Notes: a model not told the origin generated them from the sequence alone. Positions 9,561 to 18,698 are shown, numbered from the stretch's first letter. The stretch: DNA of 64,000 nucleotides from Polycladospora coralii (GCF_014773435.2 NZ_JACXAG020000001.1:186001-250000); one strand, 5' to 3'. Numbers and translations are program-made.

Positions 9561-9936
9561 TAGATATTTGCGGATTGCTAAGATCTGGTCGAAGTTGCTC
9601 CGCCTCTTTCAAATAAACATGCTGAATCTCGCTTGCTGGTTTTTCTGTATTAACGAGTACCAATAACCGAATACAACGTGGTAAACTACCAGGCACAGCA
9701 ATTTCACTCGCACATAGTAAGGGCACAGCTTCCCATTGGGGCATCGTACGGATCGCACGTGCAGGAAAAGTAGCATTAATATCTGCCGTAACCGTCACAA
9801 AAACACTACATATATCTTCAGGCATAATCTTGTTTTGCGCTACAATTTCTAATAACAACGTTTTTGTTTCAGCTAAAATGACATTTGTCTCATTTTCTTC
9901 AACTGTAATCGCACCTCGTATTCCTCGTACAGACAT
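9547..9936 (-). CDS. aroH: Chorismate mutase, AroH class
   Basis: Claisen rearrangement of chorismate to prephenate, feeding hisC/tyrA and phenylalanine synthesis. At 129 aa it aligns without shift to the B. subtilis enzyme numbering: Arg7 (in RGIRGAITV), Cys75, Glu78 and Arg90 are all at the known active-site positions. A GAGGAGG precedes the ATG. It lies 2 nt after aroB, and the trp promoter lies in its 3' end. Confidence 0.97.
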   Translation of the reverse strand: MSVRGIRGAITVEENETNVILAETKTLLLEIVAQNKIMPEDICSVFVTVTADINATFPARAIRTMPQWEAVPLLCASEIAVPGSLPRCIRLLVLVNTEKPASEIQHVYLKEAEQLRPDLSNPQISIDMI

Positions 9937-9938
9937 AC

Positions 9939-11039
9939 TTAGCCTCCTCGAATAACTTGAAGCGCTTGTACAATCAACGCTTCTTGAACATGTTCTACCA
10001 TTTCCACATGGCCAAGCTGTTTGGGTAATATGAAGGATAATCTACCAGAAGTACTTTTTTTATCGTGTTTGATGAGGTTGATGAGCTCATCATCTGAGCA
10101 AGGCAAGGAAAACTGCGTCGGCAATCCAAACGATTCAATTAATCGAATCGTTTTATCGATGACGGCTGGTGGTGTTTTAAGTACCCATTGCCCCAGATAA
10201 ACGGCACTTACCATGCCAATTGCTACACATTCTCCATGTGTGTAGTGTTTGTAACCCGCACAAGCTTCGATCGCATGTCCAATCGTGTGCCCATAATTTA
10301 AGATAGCACGGATACCATTCTCCTTTTCATCCTGCTCCACAATCGTAGCCTTAATCCTACACCCGCGATAAATGGCTTCACACAATAAGGATGGGTCTCT
10401 CCCTAACAAGGCATTTTGATGATTCTCTAACCACCCTACAAATGACACATCCCAGATGAGCGCTTCTTTAATAAGTTCAGCAAAACCGGATCTCAGCTGA
10501 CGTAATGGGAGTGTAGAAAGCGTATCTACATCAAAAATAACGCGTAAGGGTTGATGAAATGCACCAATAAGATTTTTACCCATCGCATGGTTGATGCCTA
10601 CTTTACCCCCTACAGCACTATCATGTGCCAGCAGTGTCGTGGGAAGTTGGATAAAAGGAATTCCACGCATGAATGAAGCTGCTACAAAACCAGCCAGATC
10701 ACCTACAACGCCTCCACCAAGCGCTAGGATCACACTTTTTCGATCTAAACCAAACTTCAAACATGCTCCAACCACACGTTCATACTGTAAAATGCTTTTA
10801 CTCGCCTCACCAGCTGGTACAAAACATGTACCTACTTCATACCCAGCGGTGCATAATTGATCTTGAATTCGCCCTGCGTACAAAGGCCCTACATGACTGT
10901 CCGATATTAACATCAATTTTTGCTGTTGTGTAATCCCGAGTTCACGAAGTGATTGTACAAGCTGTTTGTGTAAACCAGATCCTATTTGAATATCATAGCT
11001 GTGATTTTTGGTCTTTACCGATAAATCATGAACTATCAT
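9939..11039 (-). CDS. aroB: 3-dehydroquinate synthase
   Basis: NAD- and metal-dependent cyclisation of DAHP to 3-dehydroquinate, second step of the shikimate pathway. The NAD-binding GGGVVGDLAGF and the following PTTLLAHDSAVGGK segment are present; metal ligands are expected in the GYGHTIGHA-like segment (here NYGHTIGHA) and HGECVAIGM. The length of 366 aa is typical. Its ATG overlaps the aroC stop by one base. Confidence 0.96.
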   Translation of the reverse strand: MIVHDLSVKTKNHSYDIQIGSGLHKQLVQSLRELGITQQQKLMLISDSHVGPLYAGRIQDQLCTAGYEVGTCFVPAGEASKSILQYERVVGACLKFGLDRKSVILALGGGVVGDLAGFVAASFMRGIPFIQLPTTLLAHDSAVGGKVGINHAMGKNLIGAFHQPLRVIFDVDTLSTLPLRQLRSGFAELIKEALIWDVSFVGWLENHQNALLGRDPSLLCEAIYRGCRIKATIVEQDEKENGIRAILNYGHTIGHAIEACAGYKHYTHGECVAIGMVSAVYLGQWVLKTPPAVIDKTIRLIESFGLPTQFSLPCSDDELINLIKHDKKSTSGRLSFILPKQLGHVEMVEHVQEALIVQALQVIRGG

Positions 11040-12202
11040 TAAAACATTCGCACCCTTTCACGATAACGATGAACTTGATCGACTAGTTCTTCGATTGTAT
11101 CAGCGGGGAACTTTTCAAGTAATGCTTGAGCGACCTCCCATGCTACCACATTCTCAGCTACTACGCTAGCAGCTGGAACTGCACAACTATCTGATCTCTC
11201 AATACTCGCTGCAAAGGGTTCCTTACTATCTATATCAACACTGTTTAGAGGTTTATATAACGTTGGGATGGGCTTCATCACGCCACGCACAACAATGGGT
11301 TCTCCTGTAGACATCCCGCCCTCAAACCCACCTAGGCGATTTGTCGCTCGAAAAAAGCCCTTCTCTTGCGACCATAAAATTTCATCATGTACTTCAGATC
11401 CTGGGCGTGATGCGGCCTCAAATCCAATCCCAAACTCAACACCTTTAAAAGCATTAATGCTAACCATCGCTTGTGCAATTTTAGCATCTAATTTTCGATC
11501 CCACTGCACATGACTACCTAAACCAACAGGAACCCCATCTACAATCACTTCTACGATACCACCCAGAGAATCGCCTTCTTTTTTCGCTCGGTCAATTTCT
11601 GCCATCATTTGGGTAGTTGCCTGTTCATCTAGACAGCGAACGGGCGATGCTTCTGAACGATCTTGCATCTCTTTTAGCCCTAGATCAAGGGATCGACTTG
11701 CCTTCACTCCACCAATTTGCAAAACATGTCCCATGATGTCAATTCCACAAGCTAATAAGATTAAACGCGCTACACCTCCAACTGCAACACGCGCAGCCGT
11801 TTCACGTGCACTGGAGCGCTCTAATACATCTCGCATATCGCGTAAGTCATATTTTAAGGCACCATTTAAATCAGCATGACCGGGACGTGGACGAGAAATC
11901 CGTCTTGCATCTACTTGCTCCGGATCAGGTTCAGCAGTCATAATTTTTTTCCAATGTGTCCAATCTTTATTCTCAATGATGAGTGCGATGGGCGCACCCG
12001 TTGTTTTTCCAAAACGGACACCTGACATCACCTGAATCTGATCTTGTTCGATTTGCATCCTCCGACCTCGACCATATCCTTTCTGGCGCCTGGCAAGTTG
12101 TAAATTAATTAGCTTCTGGTCAAACTCAAGGTGACTAGGGACACCTTCTATAATTAAAGTAAGTTGTGGTCCATGTGATTCTCCAGCAGTTAAATACCTC
12201 AT
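11039..12202 (-). CDS. aroC: Chorismate synthase
   Basis: FMN-dependent conversion of EPSP to chorismate, the branch point for all aromatic products here. The N-terminal GESHGP (residues 7-12), the [10 protein letters not shown] segment and the C-terminal GGMSTGEPI are family signatures. The length of 387 aa is normal. It is the first gene of the minus-strand aromatic block. The start at 12202 has only a weak GAGGAAG-type ribosome binding site embedded in a purine-rich, GAG-containing leader that may bind TRAP. Confidence 0.96.
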   Translation of the reverse strand: MRYLTAGESHGPQLTLIIEGVPSHLEFDQKLINLQLARRQKGYGRGRRMQIEQDQIQVMSGVRFGKTTGAPIALIIENKDWTHWKKIMTAEPDPEQVDARRISRPRPGHADLNGALKYDLRDMRDVLERSSARETAARVAVGGVARLILLACGIDIMGHVLQIGGVKASRSLDLGLKEMQDRSEASPVRCLDEQATTQMMAEIDRAKKEGDSLGGIVEVIVDGVPVGLGSHVQWDRKLDAKIAQAMVSINAFKGVEFGIGFEAASRPGSEVHDEILWSQEKGFFRATNRLGGFEGGMSTGEPIVVRGVMKPIPTLYKPLNSVDIDSKEPFAASIERSDSCAVPAASVVAENVVAWEVAQALLEKFPADTIEELVDQVHRYRERVRMF

Positions 12203-12241
12203 CTCTCTACTTCCTCTCAGCTTCTCTGCTTCTCAGCTCTC
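12198..12241 (-). promoter_or_regulatory. NAG-triplet array over the aroC ribosome binding site (possible weak TRAP site)
   Basis: In the transcript between 12241 and 12198, GAG, UAG, AAG and CAG triplets recur. One reading gives GAG, GAG, CAG, AAG, GAG, AAG, GAG, GAG with spacers of 2, 3, 2, 2, 3, 2 and 4 nt, ending over the start codon (the last GAG uses the G of AUG). Known TRAP-regulated translation sites (trpG, trpP, ycbK of B. subtilis) also place imperfect arrays over the ribosome binding site. A purine-rich leader could produce this by chance, so this is a hypothesis. Confidence 0.4.
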
Positions 12242-12265
12242 ATATTGAATTTAAATTTGCTTACT

Positions 12266-12274
12266 ATCATATCA
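12266..12274 (-). promoter_or_regulatory. Extended -10 promoter upstream of aroC
   Basis: On the minus strand TG-A-TATGAT (12274-12266) forms an extended -10 element about 64 nt before the aroC start. No good -35 is visible at 17-18 bp; TTCATC is the best candidate. It shares the TGATAT core with the candidate promoters of folE and cls in this window. Confidence 0.5.
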
Positions 12275-12316
12275 CAAAAGGTATGGATAGATGAAGACCT
12301 AACACTTATGTCTGTT

Positions 12317-12325
12317 CATAGAATA
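12317..12325 (+). promoter_or_regulatory. Possible mother-cell (sigma K type) -10 element before the PAP2 gene
   Basis: CATAGAATA fits the sigma K -10 pattern CATAnnnTA, with an ACC 17 nt upstream resembling the -35. The predicted start is about 10 nt before the ribosome binding site. Short patterns such as this occur by chance, so confidence is low. Confidence 0.35.
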
Positions 12326-12356
12326 TACTGGAACAATAGCGAAAGGAGGCATTAAT

Positions 12357-13253
12357 ATGGGTATACAACCCATTCTCCAGCATCGACAAAAGAAATATAG
12401 CTATAAAAGATGGTCAAAACTTCCTTATGCTGGTGAAACAAAGCCGCCAGCATATCCAGTAACCCCAGATGCGAGAACTTGGCCGCTTTATTATCTGACC
12501 CACAATCGCATCGGCCATTTTGATGGACCCCACGGAAAGCGTATTCCACAAATTTTAAGCCCGAACCTGATCAACTGGACAAAACAATTAAAAGTGGTTA
12601 GAAAGGTCCTTCACAAACTGACTCCGCACCAAATTGCAATTGCTAAATATTGGGGAGCAGGGCCCGCTACGAAACAATGGGTGCCGATTTTAGATATTTT
12701 AATCGATACGTACAGTTCTTACCGGATTCATAACCCCATTATAACCCCTACTTATGCTGGACGAATTTTAGCTACAACACACGCTGCGATGAATGACACC
12801 TTTGTGGTTACATGGCAATTAAAATATCAATGGGATGTGGCTCGCCCCAATCAAATCGATCCCCAAACGGTTCCGATCTTATGTACACCTGTTTTCCCCG
12901 CTTATCCTTCTGGACACGCTGCCATCGCAGGTTGTGCAGAAGCGATGCTCAGTTATTTTTTCCCTGCTGAAAAAGAACGTTTAAAGCAACTCGCACAAGA
13001 AGCCGCCCAATCTCGTTTATATGCTGGTGTACATTTCCCAGTCGACAATCAACAAGGGTTAAAGTTAGGTCGTCAGATTGGTAAACAGATCACACAATTT
13101 TTAGCCACCCAAATTGATGGAACAGGCAAACCCATCGACCAGCCTCTACGACAACGTCGATCAGCCAAGCTCCCTCCACCTCAATATGAACAGGTTATTC
13201 CCTATTCTTTCTCTAACTATTGCTCATCCAAAATAAAAAAGGTGTCTCCATAG
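12357..13253 (+). CDS. PAP2-superfamily / vanadium-dependent haloperoxidase-like protein
   Basis: A 298-aa soluble protein without signal peptide. All three acid-phosphatase/haloperoxidase motifs are intact: K156-X6-R163-P164, P184-S-G-H187 and S219-R220-X5-H226-X3-D230. The same residues bind vanadate in haloperoxidases or form the phosphohistidine in phosphatases. The motifs do not decide between the two chemistries. It is transcribed away from aroC, starts behind AAAGGAGG, and occupies the place of cheR (between ndk and aroC) in B. subtilis. A sigma K-like promoter suggests, but does not prove, expression in sporulating cells. Confidence 0.85.
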   Translation: MGIQPILQHRQKKYSYKRWSKLPYAGETKPPAYPVTPDARTWPLYYLTHNRIGHFDGPHGKRIPQILSPNLINWTKQLKVVRKVLHKLTPHQIAIAKYWGAGPATKQWVPILDILIDTYSSYRIHNPIITPTYAGRILATTHAAMNDTFVVTWQLKYQWDVARPNQIDPQTVPILCTPVFPAYPSGHAAIAGCAEAMLSYFFPAEKERLKQLAQEAAQSRLYAGVHFPVDNQQGLKLGRQIGKQITQFLATQIDGTGKPIDQPLRQRRSAKLPPPQYEQVIPYSFSNYCSSKIKKVSP

Positions 13254-13271
13254 ATAGCTGGAAACACCTTT
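13238..13271. terminator. Bidirectional terminator between PAP2 gene and ndk
   Basis: Arms AAAGGTGT-C-TCCA (13238-13250) and TGGA-A-ACACCTTT (13259-13271) pair with one mismatch around an 8-nt loop, with A and T runs outside. The PAP2 stop codon lies inside the hairpin. Confidence 0.75.
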
Positions 13272-13284
13272 AAGAAAATCACAT

Positions 13285-13728
13285 TTAGATCCATTTGGAA
13301 ATCGTTTTATCATAAGAAACGATTTCGTTTTCATCAAACCACAAAGCGAGTTCACGTGTTGCGCTTTCTGCAGAATCAGAACCGTGAATAATGTTCATGC
13401 TCACATTTACACCAAAATCTCCACGTAAAGTTCCAGGGAGTGCATCAGCTGGGTTTGTTGCCCCCATCATTTGACGTGCTGTTGCAATTACGTTGTTTCC
13501 TTCCCAAACCATTGCAAAAACAGGGCTAGAAGTAATAAAGTCGACAAGCTCACCAAAAAAAGGTCTCTCTTTATGCTCAGCATAATGCGTTTCTGCAAGC
13601 TCACGAGATACATCCATCAGTTTGGCCCCTACTAATTTGAACCCCTTCTTTTCAAAACGGGCAATTGCTTCCCCAGTGAGTCCACGCTGTACGCCATCTG
13701 GCTTAATCATTAAAAACGTTCTTTCCAT
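13285..13728 (-). CDS. ndk: Nucleoside diphosphate kinase
   Basis: Transfers the gamma phosphate between nucleoside tri- and diphosphates. The phosphohistidine is His115 in NIIHGSDS, and the nucleotide-binding Kpn segment and RPFFGEL are present. The length of 147 aa is standard. The ATG at 13728 is chosen over a longer frame (13743) because GGAGG is 8 nt upstream and [12 protein letters not shown] is the conserved N-terminus. Synteny hepT-ndk is as in B. subtilis. Confidence 0.96.
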   Translation of the reverse strand: MERTFLMIKPDGVQRGLTGEAIARFEKKGFKLVGAKLMDVSRELAETHYAEHKERPFFGELVDFITSSPVFAMVWEGNNVIATARQMMGATNPADALPGTLRGDFGVNVSMNIIHGSDSAESATRELALWFDENEIVSYDKTISKWI

Positions 13729-13813
13729 TTCGTATTCCTCCATCTATTATGTAAATTGAGTCCCTCAAAATTCTACCAAGATTCCTAGCGTTACGCAAGT
13801 TGACTGAGATACT

Positions 13814-14788
13814 TTAATACGAACGGCGTACAATAAACTCGCCAATCAATTGTAAAGATTGACGTTCCAAGGAGTCTGGCAGTAGCGCTAATGCATGTAA
13901 TGCCTTTTTTAGATAGCGTGTTGAGAGTTGAAGTGTTTCTTCGATCCCGCCAGCCGTTCTTACAATATCTAATACTTCGTTTAAGGCTCCTTGTGTACCT
14001 TTACTCTGAATATAGGTTAAGATTTTGGTTTGATCTTGCTCAGTAGCATGATGAAGGGCATAAGTAACAGGGAGCGTAATATTTCCTTGTCGTAAATCAC
14101 TGCCTGCCGGTTTACCTAATACTTTTTCGTCGCCCGTTAAATCAAGCACATCATCTGTTAACTGAAAGGCCATCCCCACGTAATACCCATATTTCGCTAA
14201 AGCTTTTACATCTCGATCTCTTGCTCCAGATACAATCGCACCCAACTGGCAACTAACAGACATCAATAAAGCCGTTTTTCTCTTTATACGACGTAAATAA
14301 CGTTTTAAAGATTGATCTGGAGCAAATATATCCTCAATCTGTTCGATTTCGCCTTCACACATCTTCATCATGGCATTTGACAAGATGGCTTGCACATCTG
14401 AATCTTTGATTTGAGCAATCTTTTGCAAAGCACGTGCGAAAATAAAATCACCCGTATACATAGCTGTTTGATTACTCCACTTTGCTTTTACTGTTTCTTT
14501 TCCTCGTCTAGTACGCGCATTATCGATGACATCATCATGAACAAGCGAAGCCATATGAATCAGTTCAAGTGCTACAGCAACGTGACTAATGTTCTCCAGA
14601 TGATACGTACCAAACCGTCCAGAAAGCAAAACAAACACGGGACGCATTCTTTTCCCACCTGCTTTTAATAAGTGGTGTGCAGCATGTTGTAAAGTCGTTT
14701 GTTCAGTGTGAATCGAATGCGTTAATTCTTGTTCAATTTTTTCTATATCTCTTCGTAAATGTAAATAAATGTCTTGAAGTTCCATCAT
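13814..14788 (-). CDS. hepT: Heptaprenyl diphosphate synthase component II
   Basis: Catalytic subunit of the heterodimeric trans-prenyltransferase that makes the C35 side chain of menaquinone-7. The first aspartate-rich motif is in LVHDDVIDNARTRRG and the second in LTDDVLDLTGD. Length is about 324 aa. The ATG at 14788 overlaps the mqnA stop (ATGA) and has AGGGTGGG just upstream; GTG 14794 is an alternative. The partner HepS is encoded four genes upstream. Confidence 0.93.
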   Translation of the reverse strand: MMELQDIYLHLRRDIEKIEQELTHSIHTEQTTLQHAAHHLLKAGGKRMRPVFVLLSGRFGTYHLENISHVAVALELIHMASLVHDDVIDNARTRRGKETVKAKWSNQTAMYTGDFIFARALQKIAQIKDSDVQAILSNAMMKMCEGEIEQIEDIFAPDQSLKRYLRRIKRKTALLMSVSCQLGAIVSGARDRDVKALAKYGYYVGMAFQLTDDVLDLTGDEKVLGKPAGSDLRQGNITLPVTYALHHATEQDQTKILTYIQSKGTQGALNEVLDIVRTAGGIEETLQLSTRYLKKALHALALLPDSLERQSLQLIGEFIVRRSY

Positions 14789-15645
14789 GCCCACCCTAAC
14801 GATCTCGAACTGACCTCAGCTGGCAAATCATACATTCGAATCTGCACCTCATTTGAAAGCAGTCCAATATCAGCTGCACAGCGATAATATTCTCTTAAGC
14901 CCGCTACTTCCATGGATCCAAAATGATAATTTAAACCGGCATAATATTGCATCCAAAATTGAGAATCACCACCCAAGCGTGCTTGAGCGATCTGGATGAT
15001 CTCTTCTAAATGGATTTCACCCTTTTGCTTGGCTTCCATAAAACTTTGATAGATATGCGATATCCGATCGCTATAGGCAAGCGCACAATCTTCACGAATT
15101 GCCCACACTGCAAATGTCATACTATATCCTGTTCTGTTATACCATTCTTCTCCAAGATCATAAAACGAGATTTGTGGATACCTCCACTGTGCTAAAATCG
15201 CATCATCCCCAATGATTAGTGCCGCATCAGCAACTTTCATCATCTCACCTAGATTCGGTTGCATCGTGATATAATTGGGCTTCACACCTTCAAATTTTTC
15301 TAACAAAATTTTGAGCAGTGCCACCGATGATGCTGAAGTTTGTGGTAAAGCCACAGTTGCACCATTTAGTTCTGATAAATTTTTCCCTTTTGTAAACAAA
15401 AAAATGGATCTAACCTTTCCAGTAGCACTTACCGAAAGATCTGGCATGAGCAAATAACGGTGAAAATGTTCCGCATATGAGAAGGAGGATATGGGGCCCA
15501 TATCGATTTCTCCATTTATCATCTTTCGATTTAGTCCAGTCGGAACTTCAGGAATAAATTGGACGGTCTGATTGCGTCCTTCGAAATAATGGTAAATGGG
15601 TAAAATATTCGTAAATGATATTTTACCGATACGAATCGGTTTCAT
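14785..15645 (-). CDS. mqnA: Chorismate dehydratase of the futalosine pathway (MqnA)
   Basis: Dehydrates chorismate to 3-enolpyruvylbenzoate, first step of the futalosine route to menaquinone. The N-terminal IGKISFTNILPIY and the GEIDMGPISSFSYAE segment fit the MqnA periplasmic-binding-like fold; there is no signal peptide. The length of 286 aa is normal. It is embedded between ubiX-like and hepT genes with 4-nt overlaps on both sides. Its product would draw on the chorismate made by the neighbouring aroC. mqnB, C, D, E and a ubiD-like mqnL are not in this window. Confidence 0.9.
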   Translation of the reverse strand: MKPIRIGKISFTNILPIYHYFEGRNQTVQFIPEVPTGLNRKMINGEIDMGPISSFSYAEHFHRYLLMPDLSVSATGKVRSIFLFTKGKNLSELNGATVALPQTSASSVALLKILLEKFEGVKPNYITMQPNLGEMMKVADAALIIGDDAILAQWRYPQISFYDLGEEWYNRTGYSMTFAVWAIREDCALAYSDRISHIYQSFMEAKQKGEIHLEEIIQIAQARLGGDSQFWMQYYAGLNYHFGSMEVAGLREYYRCAADIGLLSNEVQIRMYDLPAEVSSRSLGWA

Positions 15646-16247
15646 TTTCCACCCTCCCAGCGTTTGTATAACTGATGTTCAACTTCTATACTATCCAAAA
15701 CCTTGCCCGCTACAAACCGAACCATATCTTCAACTGATCGGGGTTCATGATAAAAGGCAGGCATAGCAGGTAGGATATGCGCGCCATTTTGTGCTAATTT
15801 CAGCATATTTTCCAAATGAATCGCAGACAGTGGCATCTCTCGCGGTACAATTACTAATTTACGCTTCTCCTTTAACATCACGTCGACCGTGCGTTCTAAG
15901 AGATTTGTCGATAAGCCGTGTGCTAACTTAGCAAGCGTACCCATGGAACAAGGAATCACCACCATGGCATCACATTGAAACGATCCGGAAGCAATGGAAG
16001 CACCAATATCCTTTAGCGGATGATAGATTAATTCGCCTGGTAATCCTTTAAATTGTGATTGCAAGAAAGCTTCACGATTGCTTAACACCCATCCATGTTC
16101 TTCTTTTAATACGCGCCACGCAGCTTCTGTTAGGATGATATGAACCGTATCTCCTCTGCCCAGTAAGGTTTGGACAACTTGTAAGGCATAAGGAGCACCA
16201 CTTGCCCCCGACATTCCGATGACAACCCTTTTTTTATTCATAGCCAT
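15642..16247 (-). CDS. ubiX: UbiX-type flavin prenyltransferase
   Basis: Prenylates FMN to make the cofactor of UbiD-family decarboxylases. The N-terminal VIGMSGASGAPYA nucleotide-binding loop and the C-terminal PREMPLSAIHLENM segment are diagnostic. The length of 201 aa is typical. In futalosine organisms this activity supports the UbiD-like decarboxylase acting after prenylation of the naphthoate ring, which fits its place between mqnP and mqnA. An ATG two codons inside (16241) is an equally possible start. Confidence 0.9.
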   Translation of the reverse strand: MAMNKKRVVIGMSGASGAPYALQVVQTLLGRGDTVHIILTEAAWRVLKEEHGWVLSNREAFLQSQFKGLPGELIYHPLKDIGASIASGSFQCDAMVVIPCSMGTLAKLAHGLSTNLLERTVDVMLKEKRKLVIVPREMPLSAIHLENMLKLAQNGAHILPAMPAFYHEPRSVEDMVRFVAGKVLDSIEVEHQLYKRWEGGK

Positions 16248-17107
16248 ACATCCACCATCGTAAAGAAAAATAGGATAACACTTAACACACCATTCATGGT
16301 AAAAAAGGCAGTATCAAGTCGCGATAAGTCATCTGCTGATACAATCGCATGCTCATAAAATAAAATAAGAATCGCAATTAATACCCCCATAGCAAACCAC
16401 ATATGTAGTCCAGTATAAAAGATCAGCGCAATGAGTCCAATCGCTGTCCCGACATGCATGAAACTAGATATGAGAAGAGCGCGCTTTAAACCAAATCGTA
16501 CGGGAATAGAATGAAGCTTAGCTTTCCGATCAAAGTCGACATCTTGACATGCATAAATGATATCAAACCCACCTATCCACAACGCTACAGTAAAAAACAA
16601 GATCAAAGATTTGGCATCAATTTGTCCTGTTGTTGCCACCCAGCCGCCGAGTGGTCCTAAACCTGTCGCAATCCCGAGTACGAGATGGCATGTCCAAGTA
16701 AATCTTTTCGTATAAGAATAGATGACTAAAAAAAACACCGCAATCGGTAATAACCAAACGGCTAAGAAATTAAGTTGCCATGCGGAAAAAAATAAAACGG
16801 CAAATGACACCACAACAAATCCCCAAACATAGGAAACGGAAACCAATCCCGCTGGAATCGCCCGTTCTTTGGTACGTGGGTTTTTGGCGTCGATATGCCG
16901 ATCGATGAGACGATTTAACGCCATCGCAGCACTGCGAGCACCGATCATAGCCAGTGTAATCCAGCCGATTTGTCCCCAGGTTGGAAGTACCCCATTTACT
17001 TCTAAGCTACCTAACACCGCACCAAGATAAGCAAAAGGTAAAGCAAAAATCGTATGTTCAAACTTAATCATTTCTAAAATTATTTTCAGCTTTTTTATCA
17101 CATTCAC
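16238..17107 (-). CDS. mqnP: UbiA-family prenyltransferase, menaquinone route (MqnP)
   Basis: Integral membrane prenyltransferase that joins the polyprenyl chain to the naphthoate ring. The first aspartate motif N65-X3-D69-X3-D73 is in NRLIDRHIDAKNPRT and the second in YACQDVDFDRKAK; about eight hydrophobic spans follow the family pattern. The length is 289 aa. The GTG start overlaps the menG stop. Neighbours that make the chain (HepST), the methyl group (MenG) and the flavin (UbiX) support menaquinone over heme O or ubiquinone. Confidence 0.88.
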   Translation of the reverse strand: MNVIKKLKIILEMIKFEHTIFALPFAYLGAVLGSLEVNGVLPTWGQIGWITLAMIGARSAAMALNRLIDRHIDAKNPRTKERAIPAGLVSVSYVWGFVVVSFAVLFFSAWQLNFLAVWLLPIAVFFLVIYSYTKRFTWTCHLVLGIATGLGPLGGWVATTGQIDAKSLILFFTVALWIGGFDIIYACQDVDFDRKAKLHSIPVRFGLKRALLISSFMHVGTAIGLIALIFYTGLHMWFAMGVLIAILILFYEHAIVSADDLSRLDTAFFTMNGVLSVILFFFTMVDVWL

Positions 17108-17850
17108 TTTAACATCTTTCCTTTTTCCTCAAATGGCTTGTGGCCGATATGGAGGGCCATAATTCCACCTGTTAAAGGATATACTCCAACATTTTCTAGA
17201 CCAATATCGGTTTTCATGATATCACCTAATTGCTTATAGTCTGGAAATGTGAGTAATGACTCGGGTAACCATTTATACTGTTCATAGCGGTTAGCAAAGA
17301 TCTTGCCAACGAACGGAAGTAAATGCCTGAAATACAGGTAGTAAACAGCACGAAATGGTTTCCAAGTAGGCTTTGATAAATCCAAAGAAACGACTTGTCC
17401 TCCTGGTTTAACCACTCTTTTCATTTCCTTTAACACATGTGCCAAATCTTTTACATTTCGCAATGCAAAACCGATTGTGACATGGTCAAAGGTATCATCT
17501 TCAAATGGAAGGGCCATGGCATCCCCTTGTACCAACTCGATGATAGCGCAATCGGGTGATTGATCTACTTTCTCCTGCCCGACTGCCAGCATATTTTGAC
17601 TGAAGTCTAAACCCACTATTTTACCAGTTTGCGACGCATGCGCGAGTGATAGTGTCCAATCCGCCGTGCCACAACAAATATCTAACGCGTAATCGCCTGC
17701 CTTTACCTCCATTTTTTTCATCGCAAACTGTCGCCAACGTTTATGCATATTAAAGCTAATGAGTGAGTTCATGCGATCATAATCACGTGCGATACTTTCA
17801 AAAACACCATGTACAAATTTTGGCTTCTCTTCGTTATGATGTTGATTCAT
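17104..17850 (-). CDS. menG: Demethylmenaquinone methyltransferase
   Basis: Class I SAM methyltransferase for the last step of menaquinone synthesis. The SAM loop ALDICCGTADW is at residues 55-65, followed by VGLDFSQNML and the FDHVTIGFALRNV stretch of the UbiE/COQ5 family. The length of 248 aa is slightly over usual. GAGGGTG precedes the ATG. It follows hepS, as in the B. subtilis hepS-menG-hepT cluster. Confidence 0.95.
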   Translation of the reverse strand: MNQHHNEEKPKFVHGVFESIARDYDRMNSLISFNMHKRWRQFAMKKMEVKAGDYALDICCGTADWTLSLAHASQTGKIVGLDFSQNMLAVGQEKVDQSPDCAIIELVQGDAMALPFEDDTFDHVTIGFALRNVKDLAHVLKEMKRVVKPGGQVVSLDLSKPTWKPFRAVYYLYFRHLLPFVGKIFANRYEQYKWLPESLLTFPDYKQLGDIMKTDIGLENVGVYPLTGGIMALHIGHKPFEEKGKMLK

Positions 17851-17886
17851 AGCTATTCACCCTCTTTCACACGCTTATCCCACAGA

Positions 17887-18564
17887 TTAAATGGCGTCTA
17901 TTTGTAAAAATCGAACCAGTTCTGTTTTCCAACTCATTTCTTCATGCACACGAAAAGAATGGAGGATGTCGGTTACTTCTTTTTTCATATTCTCGATGGC
18001 ATCATGATCGCCCTTTTTGATATGATGACACCGTTTAAAAAGAAGGGGTAGTAAACTTTTCCAAAAAGCACCTAAATCTTCCTGAACATGAAAAAAATCG
18101 GCCAACGCCGTTAATAACTTACTATCTATGATATGTTGGTTAACTTCCTCATCAACCAATTGACGCTCAACTTTTAGTTCATTTACTTCACAAACGGCTT
18201 GGGATAAACATTTAATTCCTGCATTTTCATTTTTTAGAGCTAATAACCGATAAAAAAGTGCACTATAGTAATCTCCTGCTAAAACATAAAGTTGCCTTTT
18301 CTTCAAATCGGTATCTGACTGCTGCTCTTGGTTCGTTACATTTTCATGTGTCAACAAACTCATTTGTAATAATGTAGTGGCAACCGTATACGTATGTATT
18401 CGGTCTCTATCGAGTTGAAAAGATTGGAGCATCATCATACACATATGTGTGAAAAATGAAGGTATTTCTGGCTTGCCAATCCATCTCTCCACAAACGGAG
18501 ATAAACCATATTTTTCAATATCAGAATAAACTTGATAAATACCATTTACTTCTATGGACGTCAT
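17887..18564 (-). CDS. hepS: Heptaprenyl diphosphate synthase component I
   Basis: Non-catalytic partner of HepT that sets product chain length. Identified from its place before menG and from the segment LYVLAGDYYSALFYRLLA, which resembles the LAGDYySs-like core of HepS; it lacks DDxxD motifs, as expected. The ATG at 18564 (protein beginning MTSIEVNGI) is chosen because GGAGGGG is 8 nt upstream; an in-frame GTG at 18624 has no ribosome binding site. About 225 aa. Confidence 0.82.
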   Translation of the reverse strand: MTSIEVNGIYQVYSDIEKYGLSPFVERWIGKPEIPSFFTHMCMMMLQSFQLDRDRIHTYTVATTLLQMSLLTHENVTNQEQQSDTDLKKRQLYVLAGDYYSALFYRLLALKNENAGIKCLSQAVCEVNELKVERQLVDEEVNQHIIDSKLLTALADFFHVQEDLGAFWKSLLPLLFKRCHHIKKGDHDAIENMKKEVTDILHSFRVHEEMSWKTELVRFLQIDAI

Positions 18565-18698
18565 CAAAAGCGCCCCTCCAAAATGCCTTGCACGGCTCGT
18601 CAATTTTTCAGATTTACATTCCACCGCCCCAATAATGGGACTTCCAGTGATCAGTATAACACATTATGAATGAATTAGCAGTTGCAAGGCCCGAATTC

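Noticed and set aside
18565-18624. Longer HepS start (GTG 18624)
   Set aside because: No ribosome binding site upstream, while ATG 18564 has GGAGGGG at 8 nt.
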